Shown: piece by piece, positions 44,276-53,879 of the stretch
Numbering within the stretch: position 1 is the first letter of the stretch
Layout of the letters: each line of letters starts with the position of its first letter
Source of the DNA: Blautia luti
Lineage (GTDB): Bacteria > Bacillota > Clostridia > Lachnospirales > Lachnospiraceae
Reading direction: 5' to 3'
DNA length: 64,000 nucleotides
NCBI RefSeq assembly: GCF_033096465.1
Contig: NZ_AP028156.1
Span: 1,260,501 to 1,324,500, forward strand
Translations under genes and position numbers: made by a program
The notes under the pieces: model-generated
What the model was told of the DNA's origin: nothing
What the model saw: the letters and a program-made list of their open reading frames with translations, nothing else
The model's database searches: none

Positions 44276-44920
44276 ATGAAAGTAGAACTTGAAAATGTAA
44301 AACCAATGGATATAGAGAAACGCAGTTTTGAGATCATCACCGAAGAGCTTGGTGATACGAAGCTGATTCCGGGAACAGAGCTGATCGTGAAGAGATGCAT
44401 TCACACCAGTGCAGACTTTGATTATGCGAAGAACCTCTGTTTTTCCGAAGATGCGGTACAGAAAGCCATAGCAGCCATCAAAAATGGTGCCTGCATTGTG
44501 ACAGATACCCATATGGCAGAATCCGGGATCAACAAGAGAGTACTTTCACGCTATGGTGGAGAAGTATTCTGCTTTATTTCTGACGAAGATGTAGCAGCTA
44601 CAGCCAAAGCAAATGGAACGACAAGAGCTACTGCCAGCATGGACAAGGCGGCAGCCATGGGAAAGAAGCTGATCTTTGCCATCGGAAATGCTCCTACAGC
44701 TCTGGTACGTCTCTATGAACTTATTGAAGATAAAAAACTGGATCCGGAACTGATCATCGGTGTGCCGGTAGGGTTCGTAAATGTAGTGCAGTCCAAGGAA
44801 CTGATCATGAGTGCGGATGTGCCCTATATTGTAGCCAGAGGAAGAAAAGGCGGCAGCAACATTGCAGCATGTATCTGCAATGCACTGCTTTATATGATCG
44901 ATAATAACAGAGGTTATTAA
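44276..44920 (+). CDS. cbiC: cobalt-precorrin-8 methylmutase
   Basis: 214 residues: KVELENVKPMDIEKRSFEIITEELG, VKRCIHTSADFDYAKNL with the active-site His, VTDTHMAESGINK, and ELIIGVPVGFVNVVQSKELI. It moves a methyl group from C11 to C12 to give cobyrinate. ATG 44276 follows GGGAGA; a GTG at 44237 is in frame but lacks a site. Last gene of the cob operon; it converges with the MocR regulator gene and only 19 bp lie between the stops, with no strong terminator seen. Confidence 0.96.
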   Translation: MKVELENVKPMDIEKRSFEIITEELGDTKLIPGTELIVKRCIHTSADFDYAKNLCFSEDAVQKAIAAIKNGACIVTDTHMAESGINKRVLSRYGGEVFCFISDEDVAATAKANGTTRATASMDKAAAMGKKLIFAIGNAPTALVRLYELIEDKKLDPELIIGVPVGFVNVVQSKELIMSADVPYIVARGRKGGSNIAACICNALLYMIDNNRGY

Positions 44921-44939
44921 AAAGAACGAAATGTGTAAT

Positions 44940-46265
44940 TCAGGTCCCGGAACTGTCTGTGATCTCTTTCAGAAGACTACAGGCAGGTGGGAAATCCTGA
45001 ACCGGCATGGAAGAACAGGAGAGGATCAGAGTGACTTTTCCAGGTGATTCCTGCAGAAGCTGAAGGCGCAGACCACGAGTCTGTGCTTTTTTTTCTAATT
45101 CTTTCCAGGTGAGGGAGGTGGAGAGGGTCAGGGCCAGACTGGTACCGGCGGCTCCGATCTGAAGAGGAACATCCTGTCCGAAAACTTTCTGAACTTCCTG
45201 TTTCAGGGATTTCAGTTTTAATGCGTAAAGTCTTTTCAGTCTGCGGGTCTGAGCTGCCAGATGTCCGTCGCGGATAAACTGGCACAGAGCGATCTGCTCG
45301 GCTTTGGAAGCGGTCTGGTTATAACGGGAAGCTTTCTGCCTGTAGAGCTTTGCCAGATCAGTGGGCAGTACCATAAAACTGATGCGGATAGAAGGAAGAA
45401 GAAGCCTGGAAAATGTTCCCAGATATACCACATTCTGCCCGCCTGCCAGACCGAAAAGGGAAGGAGTAGGTTTCTGAAGATATACGAATTCATTTTCGAA
45501 ATCATCTTCAATGATCAGGCTGCCATGGGAAGAGGCGTAGTGAACCAGTTCCAGACGCCGGGATACGGGCATGATCTCACCCCATCTGGTCATATGTGCC
45601 GGTGAGACATAGATCACATGACAGTTTTTGTCACGGTAGTGGATCTGGAATCCATAGTCATCGAAAACAGAACTTCCCTGGATGAAAGAGGAATTGGGAA
45701 AGGAAACAGTCCGACAGCTTTTTAGAAGGGGGCAGAGGATGTGGAGAAGACTCTGGATTCCTGCTCCGATGACAATATCGTCAGCACTGCACAGAACATT
45801 TCTCCGTTCCCTGACATAGTCGGCCAGAACCTGACGCAGATCCTCTTCCCCCTGCGGCTCGCCATAAGAAAGAAGACGGTCATCCTGGCGCAGTGCACTT
45901 TTTATATAACGCCTCCACAGATCGAACCGAAAGCTTTCCCGGTCCACACCAGAGGATGCGAAGTCATAGCGATAGGAAAAGTCTTGGCGGGGGGTGTCAG
46001 AAACAGGGGGATGCTGTCTGGAAGCAATGTCTGTTACATAATAGCCGCTTTGAGCTCTGGAGATGATGTAGCCGTCTGCTGCAAGCTGAAGATAGGCGCT
46101 TTCGATGGTAGTGCGGCTGAGTTTCAGTTCCTGGGAACATTTGCGCAGAGAAGGCATTTTGCTTCCGGCAGGCAGCTTCTGAGCGGTGATCAGTTCCCGG
46201 TAATAATGATAAACTTCCAGATATAAATGTTCTTTTTTATGTTCTTTATTTAACAGAAGTTCCAT
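44940..46265 (-). CDS. MocR/PdxR-family transcriptional regulator, PLP Lys replaced by Arg
   Basis: 441 residues. The N-terminal GntR-type winged helix covers residues about 10-80 (YRELITAQKLPAGSKMPSLR, ELKLSRTTIESAYLQLAADG). The rest is an aminotransferase-like domain (YGEPQGEEDLRQVLADYVRE, IVIGAGIQSLLHILCP). In the segment NVVYLGTFSRLLLPSIRI the usual PLP-linked Lys (GTFSK) is Arg, coded AGG. The gene is divergent from pyridoxal kinase, so control of B6 salvage is the likely role, but a PLP Schiff base cannot form by the normal Lys. Confidence 0.92.
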   Translation of the reverse strand: MELLLNKEHKKEHLYLEVYHYYRELITAQKLPAGSKMPSLRKCSQELKLSRTTIESAYLQLAADGYIISRAQSGYYVTDIASRQHPPVSDTPRQDFSYRYDFASSGVDRESFRFDLWRRYIKSALRQDDRLLSYGEPQGEEDLRQVLADYVRERRNVLCSADDIVIGAGIQSLLHILCPLLKSCRTVSFPNSSFIQGSSVFDDYGFQIHYRDKNCHVIYVSPAHMTRWGEIMPVSRRLELVHYASSHGSLIIEDDFENEFVYLQKPTPSLFGLAGGQNVVYLGTFSRLLLPSIRISFMVLPTDLAKLYRQKASRYNQTASKAEQIALCQFIRDGHLAAQTRRLKRLYALKLKSLKQEVQKVFGQDVPLQIGAAGTSLALTLSTSLTWKELEKKAQTRGLRLQLLQESPGKVTLILSCSSMPVQDFPPACSLLKEITDSSGT

Positions 46266-46420
46266 AAGATGCCTCCTTGTATTATCATGAGTTTCAGGCT
46301 TTACCAGAGCAGTATACTAAAACTGTCCTCTGAAAAAATATAAAAACTGGATATATTCATATACACACTCTGGTGATATATTATTACACGATAAAAAAGA
46401 AAGCAAGAGGTAACATTGAT
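46266..46420. promoter_or_regulatory. divergent control region of the B6 genes
   Basis: 155 bp between the regulator gene and pdxK. The direct repeat AAAACTG occurs at 46319-46325 and 46343-46349, 24 bp apart, and CAGAG..CTCTG forms an imperfect dyad around 46305-46332. MocR proteins bind direct repeats, so these are candidate operators. Promoter boxes are not clear. Confidence 0.4.
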
Positions 46421-47290
46421 TTGAAAAAGATCGCAGTCATTCATGACCTGTCCGGGCTGGGAAAATGTTCTCTGACAGCAGCGATTCCTGTAATTTCCGC
46501 CATGGGCGTACAGGCCTGTCCGCTGCCTACTGCAGTGCTGAGTAATCAGACAGGATACGGCTCTTTTTTCTGGGATGATTATACAGACCGCATGGAACAG
46601 ATCATGAAAGAATGGAAAAAAATGGATTTTCGGCCTGATGGGCTTTATACAGGATTTCTGGCCGGGGATGAACAGGTGGAAGTGATCCTGAAATTTACAG
46701 AACTTTTCTGTACAGAGGAAACGCAGATCCTGATCGATCCGGTTATGGGAGACCAGGGAGCAGTTTATAAAACTTACTCATCAGCCTTATGTGAAAAAAT
46801 GCGTACTCTTGTGAGAAAAGCAGATGTGATCACTCCCAATCTGACAGAAGCTCTTCTTCTTTTATACGGAGAAGAGGAGATGAAAAAAAGAATGAAAAGC
46901 TATGCCGGAATGAAGCGGGAACAGATGCTTGAAGAAATCCGGCAGATTGGTAAAACACTGGCAGGAGAATTTGATCTGAATTCCCTTGTGATCACAGGTG
47001 TGGATGTGGAAGAGGAAGACGGTATCCTGAAAATGGGAAATCTTGTGGTGGAAAACGGGGAAACCCGGTGGTTCTTTTCCATTAAAGAAGGAGGTAGTTA
47101 TTCCGGAACAGGAGATTTGTTCGCATCTGTCCTGAGTGCGGGAATGGTAAAGGGAATTTCCATGAAGGTATGTGTGGAGAAAGCTATTGCATTTCTTTCC
47201 GGCGGGATCCACGATGCGGTGGTGGAAGGAACAGACCGCAATGATGGGATCTGCTTTGAGAAATATCTTGGTATGCTAACCGATCTGTAA
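46421..47290 (+). CDS. pdxK: pyridoxal/pyridoxine kinase
   Basis: 289 residues of the ribokinase-like PdxK/PdxY family: KKIAVIHDLSGLGKCSLTAAIPVISAMGVQ, NQTGYGSFFWDDYT, LIDPVMGDQGAVYKTYS, VITPNLTEALLLL, and the anion hole GGSYSGTGDLFASVLSAG with catalytic Asp. Phosphorylates B6 vitamers to give PLP. The start is TTG 46421: AAGAGG is 10 bp upstream and the family begins at this MKKIAVIHD-type position. Next to an ECF S component, 31 bp downstream. Confidence 0.93.
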   Translation: MKKIAVIHDLSGLGKCSLTAAIPVISAMGVQACPLPTAVLSNQTGYGSFFWDDYTDRMEQIMKEWKKMDFRPDGLYTGFLAGDEQVEVILKFTELFCTEETQILIDPVMGDQGAVYKTYSSALCEKMRTLVRKADVITPNLTEALLLLYGEEEMKKRMKSYAGMKREQMLEEIRQIGKTLAGEFDLNSLVITGVDVEEEDGILKMGNLVVENGETRWFFSIKEGGSYSGTGDLFASVLSAGMVKGISMKVCVEKAIAFLSGGIHDAVVEGTDRNDGICFEKYLGMLTDL

Positions 47291-47321
47291 GATTGGGAAA
47301 TAAAAAGAGGAGGGATTTATT

Positions 47322-47861
47322 ATGTCCGAAATAACATCAGCAAAAGAAAATGCGCAGAGCACAAGTACTGTAAAGAAGATCACGGCCACAGCAGTTATGG
47401 CTGCCCTGACTACTTTGATGACAGCCTATATTTTCCATATTCCGGTGGGAGTAAATGGCGGCTATGTTCATCTGGGCGATACCATGATCTATCTTGCAGC
47501 AGCATTTCTGCCTCTGCCTTATGCCTGTGCGGCGGGAGCCATCGGAGGAGGACTGGCTGACCTTCTGACAGCACCGGTATGGGCTCCGGCAACTATTATT
47601 ATCAAAATGCTGATCTGTCTTCCGTTTTCTTCCAAAGGAAAGAAACTGGTGACTAAGAGAAATGTGATCGCATTGTTTCTTGCATTTATGATCTCAGCAA
47701 CAGGATATTATGTAGCAGAGGGAATCATGTTTGGATTTACTGCTTCTTTCTTTACATCTGTCAGCGGAAGTATCGTACAGTCAGGTGGAAGTGCCATTAT
47801 GTTTGTGATCATCGGTACTGCACTGGACAAGATCGGATTTAAGACCAATATTGCGAAATAA
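47322..47861 (+). CDS. ECF transporter S component, probably vitamin B6
   Basis: A 179-residue membrane protein with about six hydrophobic segments: ITATAVMAALTTLMTAYIFHIPVGVNGGYVHLGDTMIYLAAAFLP and AAGAIGGGLADLLTAPVWAPATIIIKML. This matches ECF-type S components often found beside pyridoxal kinase. Substrate is inferred from the operon. AGGAGGG precedes the ATG. Confidence 0.85.
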   Translation: MSEITSAKENAQSTSTVKKITATAVMAALTTLMTAYIFHIPVGVNGGYVHLGDTMIYLAAAFLPLPYACAAGAIGGGLADLLTAPVWAPATIIIKMLICLPFSSKGKKLVTKRNVIALFLAFMISATGYYVAEGIMFGFTASFFTSVSGSIVQSGGSAIMFVIIGTALDKIGFKTNIAK

Positions 47862-47875
47862 AAGAGGAACAGAAA

Positions 47876-48481
47876 ATGACAACAGATATCATATACAGAT
47901 ATAAAAATCAGGTATATTTTAATATTACCAACAAATGTCCATGCAGATGCACGTTCTGCATCAGGAATACAGAGGATGCCATCGGTGAGGCGTCCAATCT
48001 CTGGTTTGATCATGAACCGAAACTGGAAGAAATTTATAAAGCCATTGATGAGTTTGATTTCACAGATTGTAATGAAGTGGTTTTCTGTGGATACGGAGAG
48101 CCGACGATGGCCCTTGAGAACCTGATCGCAGTAAGCAAATATGTCAGGGAAAGATATCCTTTCAGGATCAGACTGAACACAAACGGTCTTTCTGACCTGA
48201 TCCATAATCGTTCCACAGCAGAAGAGATCTGTAAGGCAGTGGACAGCATTTCCATCAGCCTGAATATGCCGGATGCTGCATCTTACAACGAAATAGTACG
48301 TCCTACATATGGGGAAAAATCTTTCGAAGCCATGCTGAAATTTGCCAGGGACTGCAGAAAATATATCTCCGATGTGCGGTTCACAGTGGTAGATGTGATC
48401 GGAGAAGAGAAAGTGGAACAGAGTAAAGTTCTGGCTGAGAAAAACGGGATTCCGCTGAGAGTGAGAAAGTATTCACCGTGA
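47876..48481 (+). CDS. radical SAM protein of the TatD-associated type
   Basis: 201 residues. The iron-sulfur cluster motif C-x3-C-x2-C is in NKCPCRCTFCIRNTED (residues about 21-28). Further motifs: EVVFCGYGEPTMALENLI, RIRLNTNGLSDLI and SISISLNMPDAASYNEIVRP. This matches the small radical SAM family usually found beside a TatD-type nuclease gene; none is present here. Function unknown. 14 bp after the ECF gene, so co-transcribed with the B6 genes. Confidence 0.9.
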   Translation: MTTDIIYRYKNQVYFNITNKCPCRCTFCIRNTEDAIGEASNLWFDHEPKLEEIYKAIDEFDFTDCNEVVFCGYGEPTMALENLIAVSKYVRERYPFRIRLNTNGLSDLIHNRSTAEEICKAVDSISISLNMPDAASYNEIVRPTYGEKSFEAMLKFARDCRKYISDVRFTVVDVIGEEKVEQSKVLAEKNGIPLRVRKYSP

Positions 48482-48516
48482 TCTTCGCATAATCCGGGAC
48501 TGACAAAAGAATGGGT

Positions 48517-48560
48517 GAACCACCGACAGGATAAGATTCTGTCGGTGGTTCGTTTTTTTT
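48517..48560 (+). terminator. strong terminator after the radical SAM gene
   Basis: GAACCACCGACAG (48517-48529) pairs with CTGTCGGTGGTTC (48539-48551), then T8. Confidence 0.95.
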
Positions 48561-48587
48561 GGTATGTATCTGTGGCAAGGTTTTTCA

Positions 48588-48616
48588 TTGACATCTGAAG
48601 CGGAAATGTTTATGAT
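48588..48616 (+). promoter_or_regulatory. hemA operon promoter
   Basis: TTGACA (48588-48593), a 17 bp spacer and TATGAT (48611-48616), 53 bp before hemA. Confidence 0.75.
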
Positions 48617-48669
48617 TAGTTAAGGAAAATTCGTGTATATACACAGGAGATACGAAGGAGAAACGGATT

Positions 48670-49899
48670 ATGGGTATTTCCATGATTGGAATCGATCATA
48701 ACATGGCGCCTGTAGACATACGCGCTCTTTTTGCGTTTACAAAGAAAAGTGCAGGGGAAGCCATGGAAAAAATAAAAAGTTACAAAGGAATCTACGGATG
48801 TGTGATCCTGTCTACATGCAACCGTCTGGAAGTATGGGCCAGTGTGGACGAGGAAGAGGATGTGTGTCTTTATGACTGCGTCTGTCAGCTGAAAGGAATC
48901 AGTGATGATTCTTATCGTAATTATTTTGTGGAGAGGAAAGATGAGGAGGCGGTAGAGCATCTGTTCTATCTTACAAGTGGTCTGAAATCTCAGATCATAG
49001 GAGAAGATCAGATTCTCACACAGGTAAAAGATGCTCTGAATCTGGCACGGGAGAATTTCGCGGTGGACGGAGTTCTGGAGGTGCTGTTCCGTATGGCGGT
49101 CACAGCAGGAAAGAAGATCAAGACAGAGGTGCCTTTTTCCCATGGAAATCCTTCTGTGATCCACCAGGCAATCCAGTTTCTGGGACAGAAGGGATATTCC
49201 ATGCAGGATAAGACCTGTATGGTCATCGGAAATGGTGAGATGGGGAAAGTGGCTGCCCAGGCACTGCGGGAAGCAGGTGCAGATGTGACAGTGACCATCC
49301 GCCAGTACAGAAGCGGAATTGTAAGCATTCCGGCAGGCTGCAAGAGAATCAATTACGGAGAACGAATGGAATATATTCCGGAATGTGATCTGGTAGTAAG
49401 TGCTACGGCAAGCCCGAATTTCACATTACGAAGAGAACTGTTTGAGGAGCTGGAGCTTTCAGGAGAACTGATCCTGATCGATCTGGCAGTGCCCAGGGAT
49501 ATTGAACCGTCCATAGGAAGCCTGGAGGGAATTACCCTTTATGATATGGACAGTTTTCGTATTGAGGAGATTCCGGCAGAGCTTCAGGAGAATCTGGAAG
49601 CAGCAGGAGCCATTGTCAGAGAGCAGATGGATGAATTTTTTCAGTGGCTGGATGGCAGGGATCTGATCCCGAGGATCCAGGAGATTAAAGAAGAGGCAGT
49701 GAATGACCTGAATCTCAGAATTGCGAAAATACTGAAAAAAACCCAAATGGATGAAGAGGACAGAGTAAATCTGGTACAGGCTGTGGATACAGCGGCGGGT
49801 AAGGTGGTAAATAAACTGATCTTTGGCCTGCGTGACAGCCTGAATCAGGAAGCGTTCCTTGAATGCGTGGCAGGACTGGAGAAAATATATGAAGAATAA
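48670..49899 (+). CDS. hemA: glutamyl-tRNA reductase
   Basis: 409 residues. Catalytic-Cys motif VILSTCNRLEVWASV, hinge and substrate motif YLTSGLKSQIIGEDQILTQVK, and NADPH-binding VIGNGEMGKVAAQALREAGA. It reduces glutamyl-tRNA to glutamate semialdehyde, the first step of C5-pathway tetrapyrrole synthesis. AAGGAG precedes the ATG. It leads a six-gene operon that supplies the cobalamin pathway; no haem-specific late genes are seen. The stop overlaps the next start by 11 bases. Confidence 0.97.
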   Translation: MGISMIGIDHNMAPVDIRALFAFTKKSAGEAMEKIKSYKGIYGCVILSTCNRLEVWASVDEEEDVCLYDCVCQLKGISDDSYRNYFVERKDEEAVEHLFYLTSGLKSQIIGEDQILTQVKDALNLARENFAVDGVLEVLFRMAVTAGKKIKTEVPFSHGNPSVIHQAIQFLGQKGYSMQDKTCMVIGNGEMGKVAAQALREAGADVTVTIRQYRSGIVSIPAGCKRINYGERMEYIPECDLVVSATASPNFTLRRELFEELELSGELILIDLAVPRDIEPSIGSLEGITLYDMDSFRIEEIPAELQENLEAAGAIVREQMDEFFQWLDGRDLIPRIQEIKEEAVNDLNLRIAKILKKTQMDEEDRVNLVQAVDTAAGKVVNKLIFGLRDSLNQEAFLECVAGLEKIYEE

Positions 49900-50380
49900 G
49901 CCTTTTTTTCCCATGTTTATAGACTTATCAGATAAAAATATTGTTGTGGTAGGAGGCGGAAGCATTGCCACACGCAGAGTAAAAACATTGCTGGCATTTA
50001 CCAGAAATATTAAGGTGGTGGCACCGAAGGTTACCACGGAAATGATGGAAATGGCGAAAGCGGGTTATGTGAAACTTACCGCCCGCCCTGTGAAACGGTC
50101 AGATTTTGCCATGGCATATATGGTGATCGCGGCTACCAATGATAGGAAATTAAATGATGAGATCCACAGGATCTGCAAGCAGGAAGGGATTTACGTAAAC
50201 GTAGCTAGCGACAGGGATCAGTGTGATTTCTATTTTCCGGGCATTTATATGCAGGATGAGCTGGTAGTGGGGATCACAGCCAGCGGACTGAACCATAAGA
50301 AAGCCAGAAGGATCAGGGAAGAGATCCAGAAAGCCCTGGAAAAAGTGGCACAGGAGGATGACGAGGAAGATGACGACTAA
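49889..50380 (+). CDS. precorrin-2 dehydrogenase (siroheme synthase N-terminal type)
   Basis: 163 residues: FPMFIDLSDKNIVVVGGGSIATRRVKTLL is the NAD-binding start, then YMVIAATNDRKLNDEI and VNVASDRDQCDFYFPGIYMQDELVVGITASGLNHKKAR. It oxidises precorrin-2 to sirohydrochlorin; the family may also have ferrochelatase activity, as in yeast Met8p. An acidic C-terminus (EEDDD) follows. The start overlaps the end of hemA, and the stop overlaps hemC by 11 bases. Confidence 0.93.
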   Translation: MKNKPFFPMFIDLSDKNIVVVGGGSIATRRVKTLLAFTRNIKVVAPKVTTEMMEMAKAGYVKLTARPVKRSDFAMAYMVIAATNDRKLNDEIHRICKQEGIYVNVASDRDQCDFYFPGIYMQDELVVGITASGLNHKKARRIREEIQKALEKVAQEDDEEDDD

Positions 50381-51263
50381 AGCAATCATTGGCAGCAGGG
50401 AGAGCCAGCTTGCTGTTTTACAGAGTGAGATGGTAAAAGCCTACATAGAACAGCAGAATCCGGGAATGGAAATAGAGATTCTGACCATGAAGACTACCGG
50501 GGATATCATTCTGGACCGTACTCTGGACAAGGTAGGGGGCAAGGGCCTTTTTGTAAAAGAATTGGACAGGGCTTTGATGGATGGAAGAAGCAATCTTTCT
50601 GTACACAGTCTGAAAGACATGCCGATGGAAGTGCCGGAAGAACTTCCGCTGCTGGCTTTTTCGAAGAGAGAGGATCCGAGAGATGTTCTGGTATTTCCTG
50701 AAGGGATGACTGAACTGGATCCGGCGAAACCGCTGGGATGTTCCAGCTTAAGAAGAATCCTGCAGTTAAAGAAATTATATCCTGATATGGAAGTAAAGAG
50801 TATTCGCGGAAATCTGCAGACAAGACTGCGTAAGCTGGATGACGGAGAATATTCCGGACTGATCCTGGCTGCAGCAGGGCTGAAACGTCTGGGACTTGAG
50901 AAGAGGATCAACCGGTATTTTACACCGGATGAGATGATCCCGGCAGCAGGGCAGGGAATCCTGGCAGTGCAGGGACGTAAGAATCAGGATTACTCTTATC
51001 TGGATGGATACTGTGACAGGGATGCATGGATCGCAGGAAGTGCAGAGCGTTCTTATGTGAAATATCTGGATGGAGGATGTTCCTCTCCTGTAGCGGCATT
51101 TGCTGAGGTGAACGGGGATGAGATCTTTATCCGCGGGTTATATTACAGTGAAGCAACAGGTAAATGGATCACAGGACAGATAAAAGGCGCTGCTGATAAT
51201 GGGGCAGAACTTGGTGTCACGCTTGCGAAGCAGCTCAAAGATGACTGTGAGAGGGGAGAATAA
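50370..51263 (+). CDS. hemC: porphobilinogen deaminase (hydroxymethylbilane synthase)
   Basis: 297 residues: AIIGSRESQLAVLQSEMV, MKTTGDIILDRTLDKVGGKGLFVKELDRALM, HSLKDMPMEVPEELPLLA, then SIRGNLQTRLRKLD and the dipyrromethane-cofactor Cys in LDGGCSSPVAAFA. It links four porphobilinogens. Start at ATG 50370 (an ATG four codons earlier, 50358, is also possible). Confidence 0.97.
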   Translation: MTTKAIIGSRESQLAVLQSEMVKAYIEQQNPGMEIEILTMKTTGDIILDRTLDKVGGKGLFVKELDRALMDGRSNLSVHSLKDMPMEVPEELPLLAFSKREDPRDVLVFPEGMTELDPAKPLGCSSLRRILQLKKLYPDMEVKSIRGNLQTRLRKLDDGEYSGLILAAAGLKRLGLEKRINRYFTPDEMIPAAGQGILAVQGRKNQDYSYLDGYCDRDAWIAGSAERSYVKYLDGGCSSPVAAFAEVNGDEIFIRGLYYSEATGKWITGQIKGAADNGAELGVTLAKQLKDDCERGE

Positions 51264-51265
51264 AA

Positions 51266-52774
51266 ATGGCAGCAGGTAAAGTTTGGCTGGTTGGTGCAGG
51301 ACCGGGAGATATCGGGCTCTTTACATTAAAGGGCGAGGCAGTTTTGCAGCAGGCAGATGTAGTGGTATATGACAGCCTGGTGGGTGAGGGAGTACTTGCA
51401 AGGATTCCGGAGCATGCCAGACTGATTAATGTAGGAAAGAGAGCAAGTCATCATACCATGGTGCAGGAGGATATCAATAAAGTCCTTCTGGAGGAAGCGC
51501 AGAAAGGAAACAAAGTCGTGAGACTTAAAGGCGGTGATCCGTTCCTCTTTGGCAGAGGCGGCGAGGAACTGGAACTTCTTTCCGAGAATGGGATTTCGTA
51601 TGAGATCGTACCAGGAGTCACATCTCCGATCTCTGTTCCTGCTTATAATGGAATTCCGGTGACACACAGAGATTTCTGTTCTTCCCTGCATATTATTACA
51701 GGACATAAACGTGCAGGACAAACATATGACATTGATTTCAGGGCACTGACCCAGACAAAAGGAACGTTGGTGTTTCTGATGGGAATCGCTGCGCTGGAAG
51801 ATATCTGTAAGGGACTTCTCAATGGAGGCATGGATCCGGAGATGCCGGCAGCAGTGCTTCAGAAAGGAACGACTGCAGGACAGAAGCGTGTGGTTGCAAC
51901 GGTAAGTACTCTGAATGCAGAAGTGGACAGACAGGGAATTGAGACACCTGCGATTATTGTTGTGGGAAAGGTGTGCTCACTGGCAGATAGATTTGCCTGG
52001 TATGAGAAACTTCCGCTGGCAGGCTGGAAAGTACTGGTGACAAGACCAAGACAGCATATTTCCAAGACAGCAGATCTGCTCCGCAAAAAAGGCGCAGAGG
52101 TGCTGGAACTGCCGTCTATCTGCACTGTGCCTGTAGAGGATAACAGCAGACTGTATGAGGCATTTGAGAAGCTGGCTGCCTATCAGTGGATCATTTTTAC
52201 CAGCCCGGTAGGTGTGGAGATCTTTTTTGACGAGATGGACAGAAAAGAGATGGATGTGCGCAGTCTGGGACAGGCAAAGATCGCAGTGATCGGCGAGGGT
52301 ACGAAGAAGAAACTGAAAGAACATCATCTTCTGGCAGATTTTATGCCGAGTGTGTATGACGGAGAGACTCTGGGAACAGAACTTGCAAAAGAACTGCAGG
52401 GAGATGAGAAGATCCTGATTCCCAGGGCAGAAGCCGGAAATAAGAAGCTGACAGAACTGCTGGAACAGACAGGAGCCAAAGTAGATGATATTGCTACTTA
52501 CACAACCTGCTATGAAAAGAGCAGACTGATCGATGAGAAGAAAGAATTCGAGACAGGCAGTGTGGACTGCGTGGTATTTACCAGTGCTTCTACTGTAAGG
52601 GGTTTTGTGGAGGGAACTCCGGGGCTTGATTATACATCTGTAAAGGCGGCATGTATCGGAAAGCAGACGAAAGCTGCTGCAGATGCATACGGAATGCAGA
52701 CCCGGATGGCGAAAAAAGCAACTATTGAGAGTCTGATCGAATTAGTAGAAGAAATGAAACAGGAAAATTGTTGA
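51266..52774 (+). CDS. cobA-hemD: fused uroporphyrinogen-III C-methyltransferase / uroporphyrinogen-III synthase
   Basis: 502 residues. Residues 1-245 are the SUMT domain ([65 protein letters not shown]). Residues about 255-500 are uroporphyrinogen-III synthase ([49 protein letters not shown]). The protein closes hydroxymethylbilane and then methylates at C2 and C7 to precorrin-2. It commits the ring to siroheme and cobalamin rather than haem. Two bases after the hemC stop. Confidence 0.97.
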   Translation: MAAGKVWLVGAGPGDIGLFTLKGEAVLQQADVVVYDSLVGEGVLARIPEHARLINVGKRASHHTMVQEDINKVLLEEAQKGNKVVRLKGGDPFLFGRGGEELELLSENGISYEIVPGVTSPISVPAYNGIPVTHRDFCSSLHIITGHKRAGQTYDIDFRALTQTKGTLVFLMGIAALEDICKGLLNGGMDPEMPAAVLQKGTTAGQKRVVATVSTLNAEVDRQGIETPAIIVVGKVCSLADRFAWYEKLPLAGWKVLVTRPRQHISKTADLLRKKGAEVLELPSICTVPVEDNSRLYEAFEKLAAYQWIIFTSPVGVEIFFDEMDRKEMDVRSLGQAKIAVIGEGTKKKLKEHHLLADFMPSVYDGETLGTELAKELQGDEKILIPRAEAGNKKLTELLEQTGAKVDDIATYTTCYEKSRLIDEKKEFETGSVDCVVFTSASTVRGFVEGTPGLDYTSVKAACIGKQTKAAADAYGMQTRMAKKATIESLIELVEEMKQENC

Positions 52775-52895
52775 TAAAATATATTTTATATTTATTGCCT
52801 GAAATGAGATTTTGTCTGGCGTTTTGAAGCGATATTTATAAATACAAACAGAATTTATGGAATCGGGCAATAGCAGTAAAAGGAGCGAAAGAAAC

Positions 52896-53879
52896 ATGGA
52901 CTTAATTCAGAGACCAAGAAGATTAAGAGGCAGCGAAAAGTTAAGAAAAATGGTAAGAGAGACAAGAATGGACAAGTCTTCCCTTATCTATCCGTTATTT
53001 GTAAAAGAGGGAACAGGGATCGAAGAAGAAATCCCGTCCATGGAAGGGCAGTACCGCTACAGTGTAGACCGCCTTCCATTTGAACTGGAACGTCTGCAGA
53101 ATGCAGGTGTAAATAACATTATGCTGTTCGGTATCCCGGATCATAAGGATGAAGTAGGAAGTGGAGCATACGATCCCAACGGAATCGTGCAGAAAGCTTT
53201 AAGAGAAGCAAAGAAGCAGTTCCCGGATATGTACTATATTACTGATGTATGCATGTGCGAATACACTTCTCATGGTCACTGCGGAGTTCTCTGCGGTCAT
53301 GATGTAAATAACGATGCCACACTGGAATTACTGGCCAAGACAGCTGTTTCCCATGTAGAGGCAGGTGCGGATATGGTTGCTCCGTCTGATATGATGGACG
53401 GACGTGTACGTGCGATCCGTGAAGCACTGGATGCAAACGGACATTATGAAGCGCCAATCATGTCTTATGCTGTAAAATATGCGTCGGCATTCTATGGCCC
53501 ATTCCGTGATGCTGCAGGTTCTGCGCCGTCTTTTGGCGACAGAAAGAGCTATCAGATGGATTTCCACAACAGAAGAGAGGGCATGAAAGAGGCTCTCACA
53601 GATGTGGAAGAAGGAGCGGATATCATCATGGTAAAACCTGCCATGTCTTATCTGGATATGGTTTCCGAAGTTTCCAAGGCTGTAAATGTACCGGTTGCCA
53701 CCTACAGTGTAAGCGGTGAGTATGCAATGGTAAAAGCTGCTGCAAAGATGGGCTGGATCGAGGAAGAACGTATCATGTGTGAGATGGCAGTCAGCGCTTA
53801 CCGTGCAGGTGCACAGATTTATCTGACCTATTATGCGAAAGAACTTGCGAAATGTATGGATGAAGGGAGAATCGGCTGA
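52896..53879 (+). CDS. hemB: porphobilinogen synthase (delta-aminolevulinate dehydratase)
   Basis: 327 residues. The zinc-type metal site DVCMCEYTSHGHCGVL has the three Cys of zinc-dependent enzymes. Schiff-base Lys lies in ADIIMVKPAMSYLDMV; the second Lys in SYAVKYASAFYGPFRDAAGS. ATG 52896 has AAAGGAG 11 bp upstream; the upstream in-frame extension from 52857 is not supported. The stop overlaps the hemL ATG by one base (TGATG). Confidence 0.97.
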   Translation: MDLIQRPRRLRGSEKLRKMVRETRMDKSSLIYPLFVKEGTGIEEEIPSMEGQYRYSVDRLPFELERLQNAGVNNIMLFGIPDHKDEVGSGAYDPNGIVQKALREAKKQFPDMYYITDVCMCEYTSHGHCGVLCGHDVNNDATLELLAKTAVSHVEAGADMVAPSDMMDGRVRAIREALDANGHYEAPIMSYAVKYASAFYGPFRDAAGSAPSFGDRKSYQMDFHNRREGMKEALTDVEEGADIIMVKPAMSYLDMVSEVSKAVNVPVATYSVSGEYAMVKAAAKMGWIEEERIMCEMAVSAYRAGAQIYLTYYAKELAKCMDEGRIG

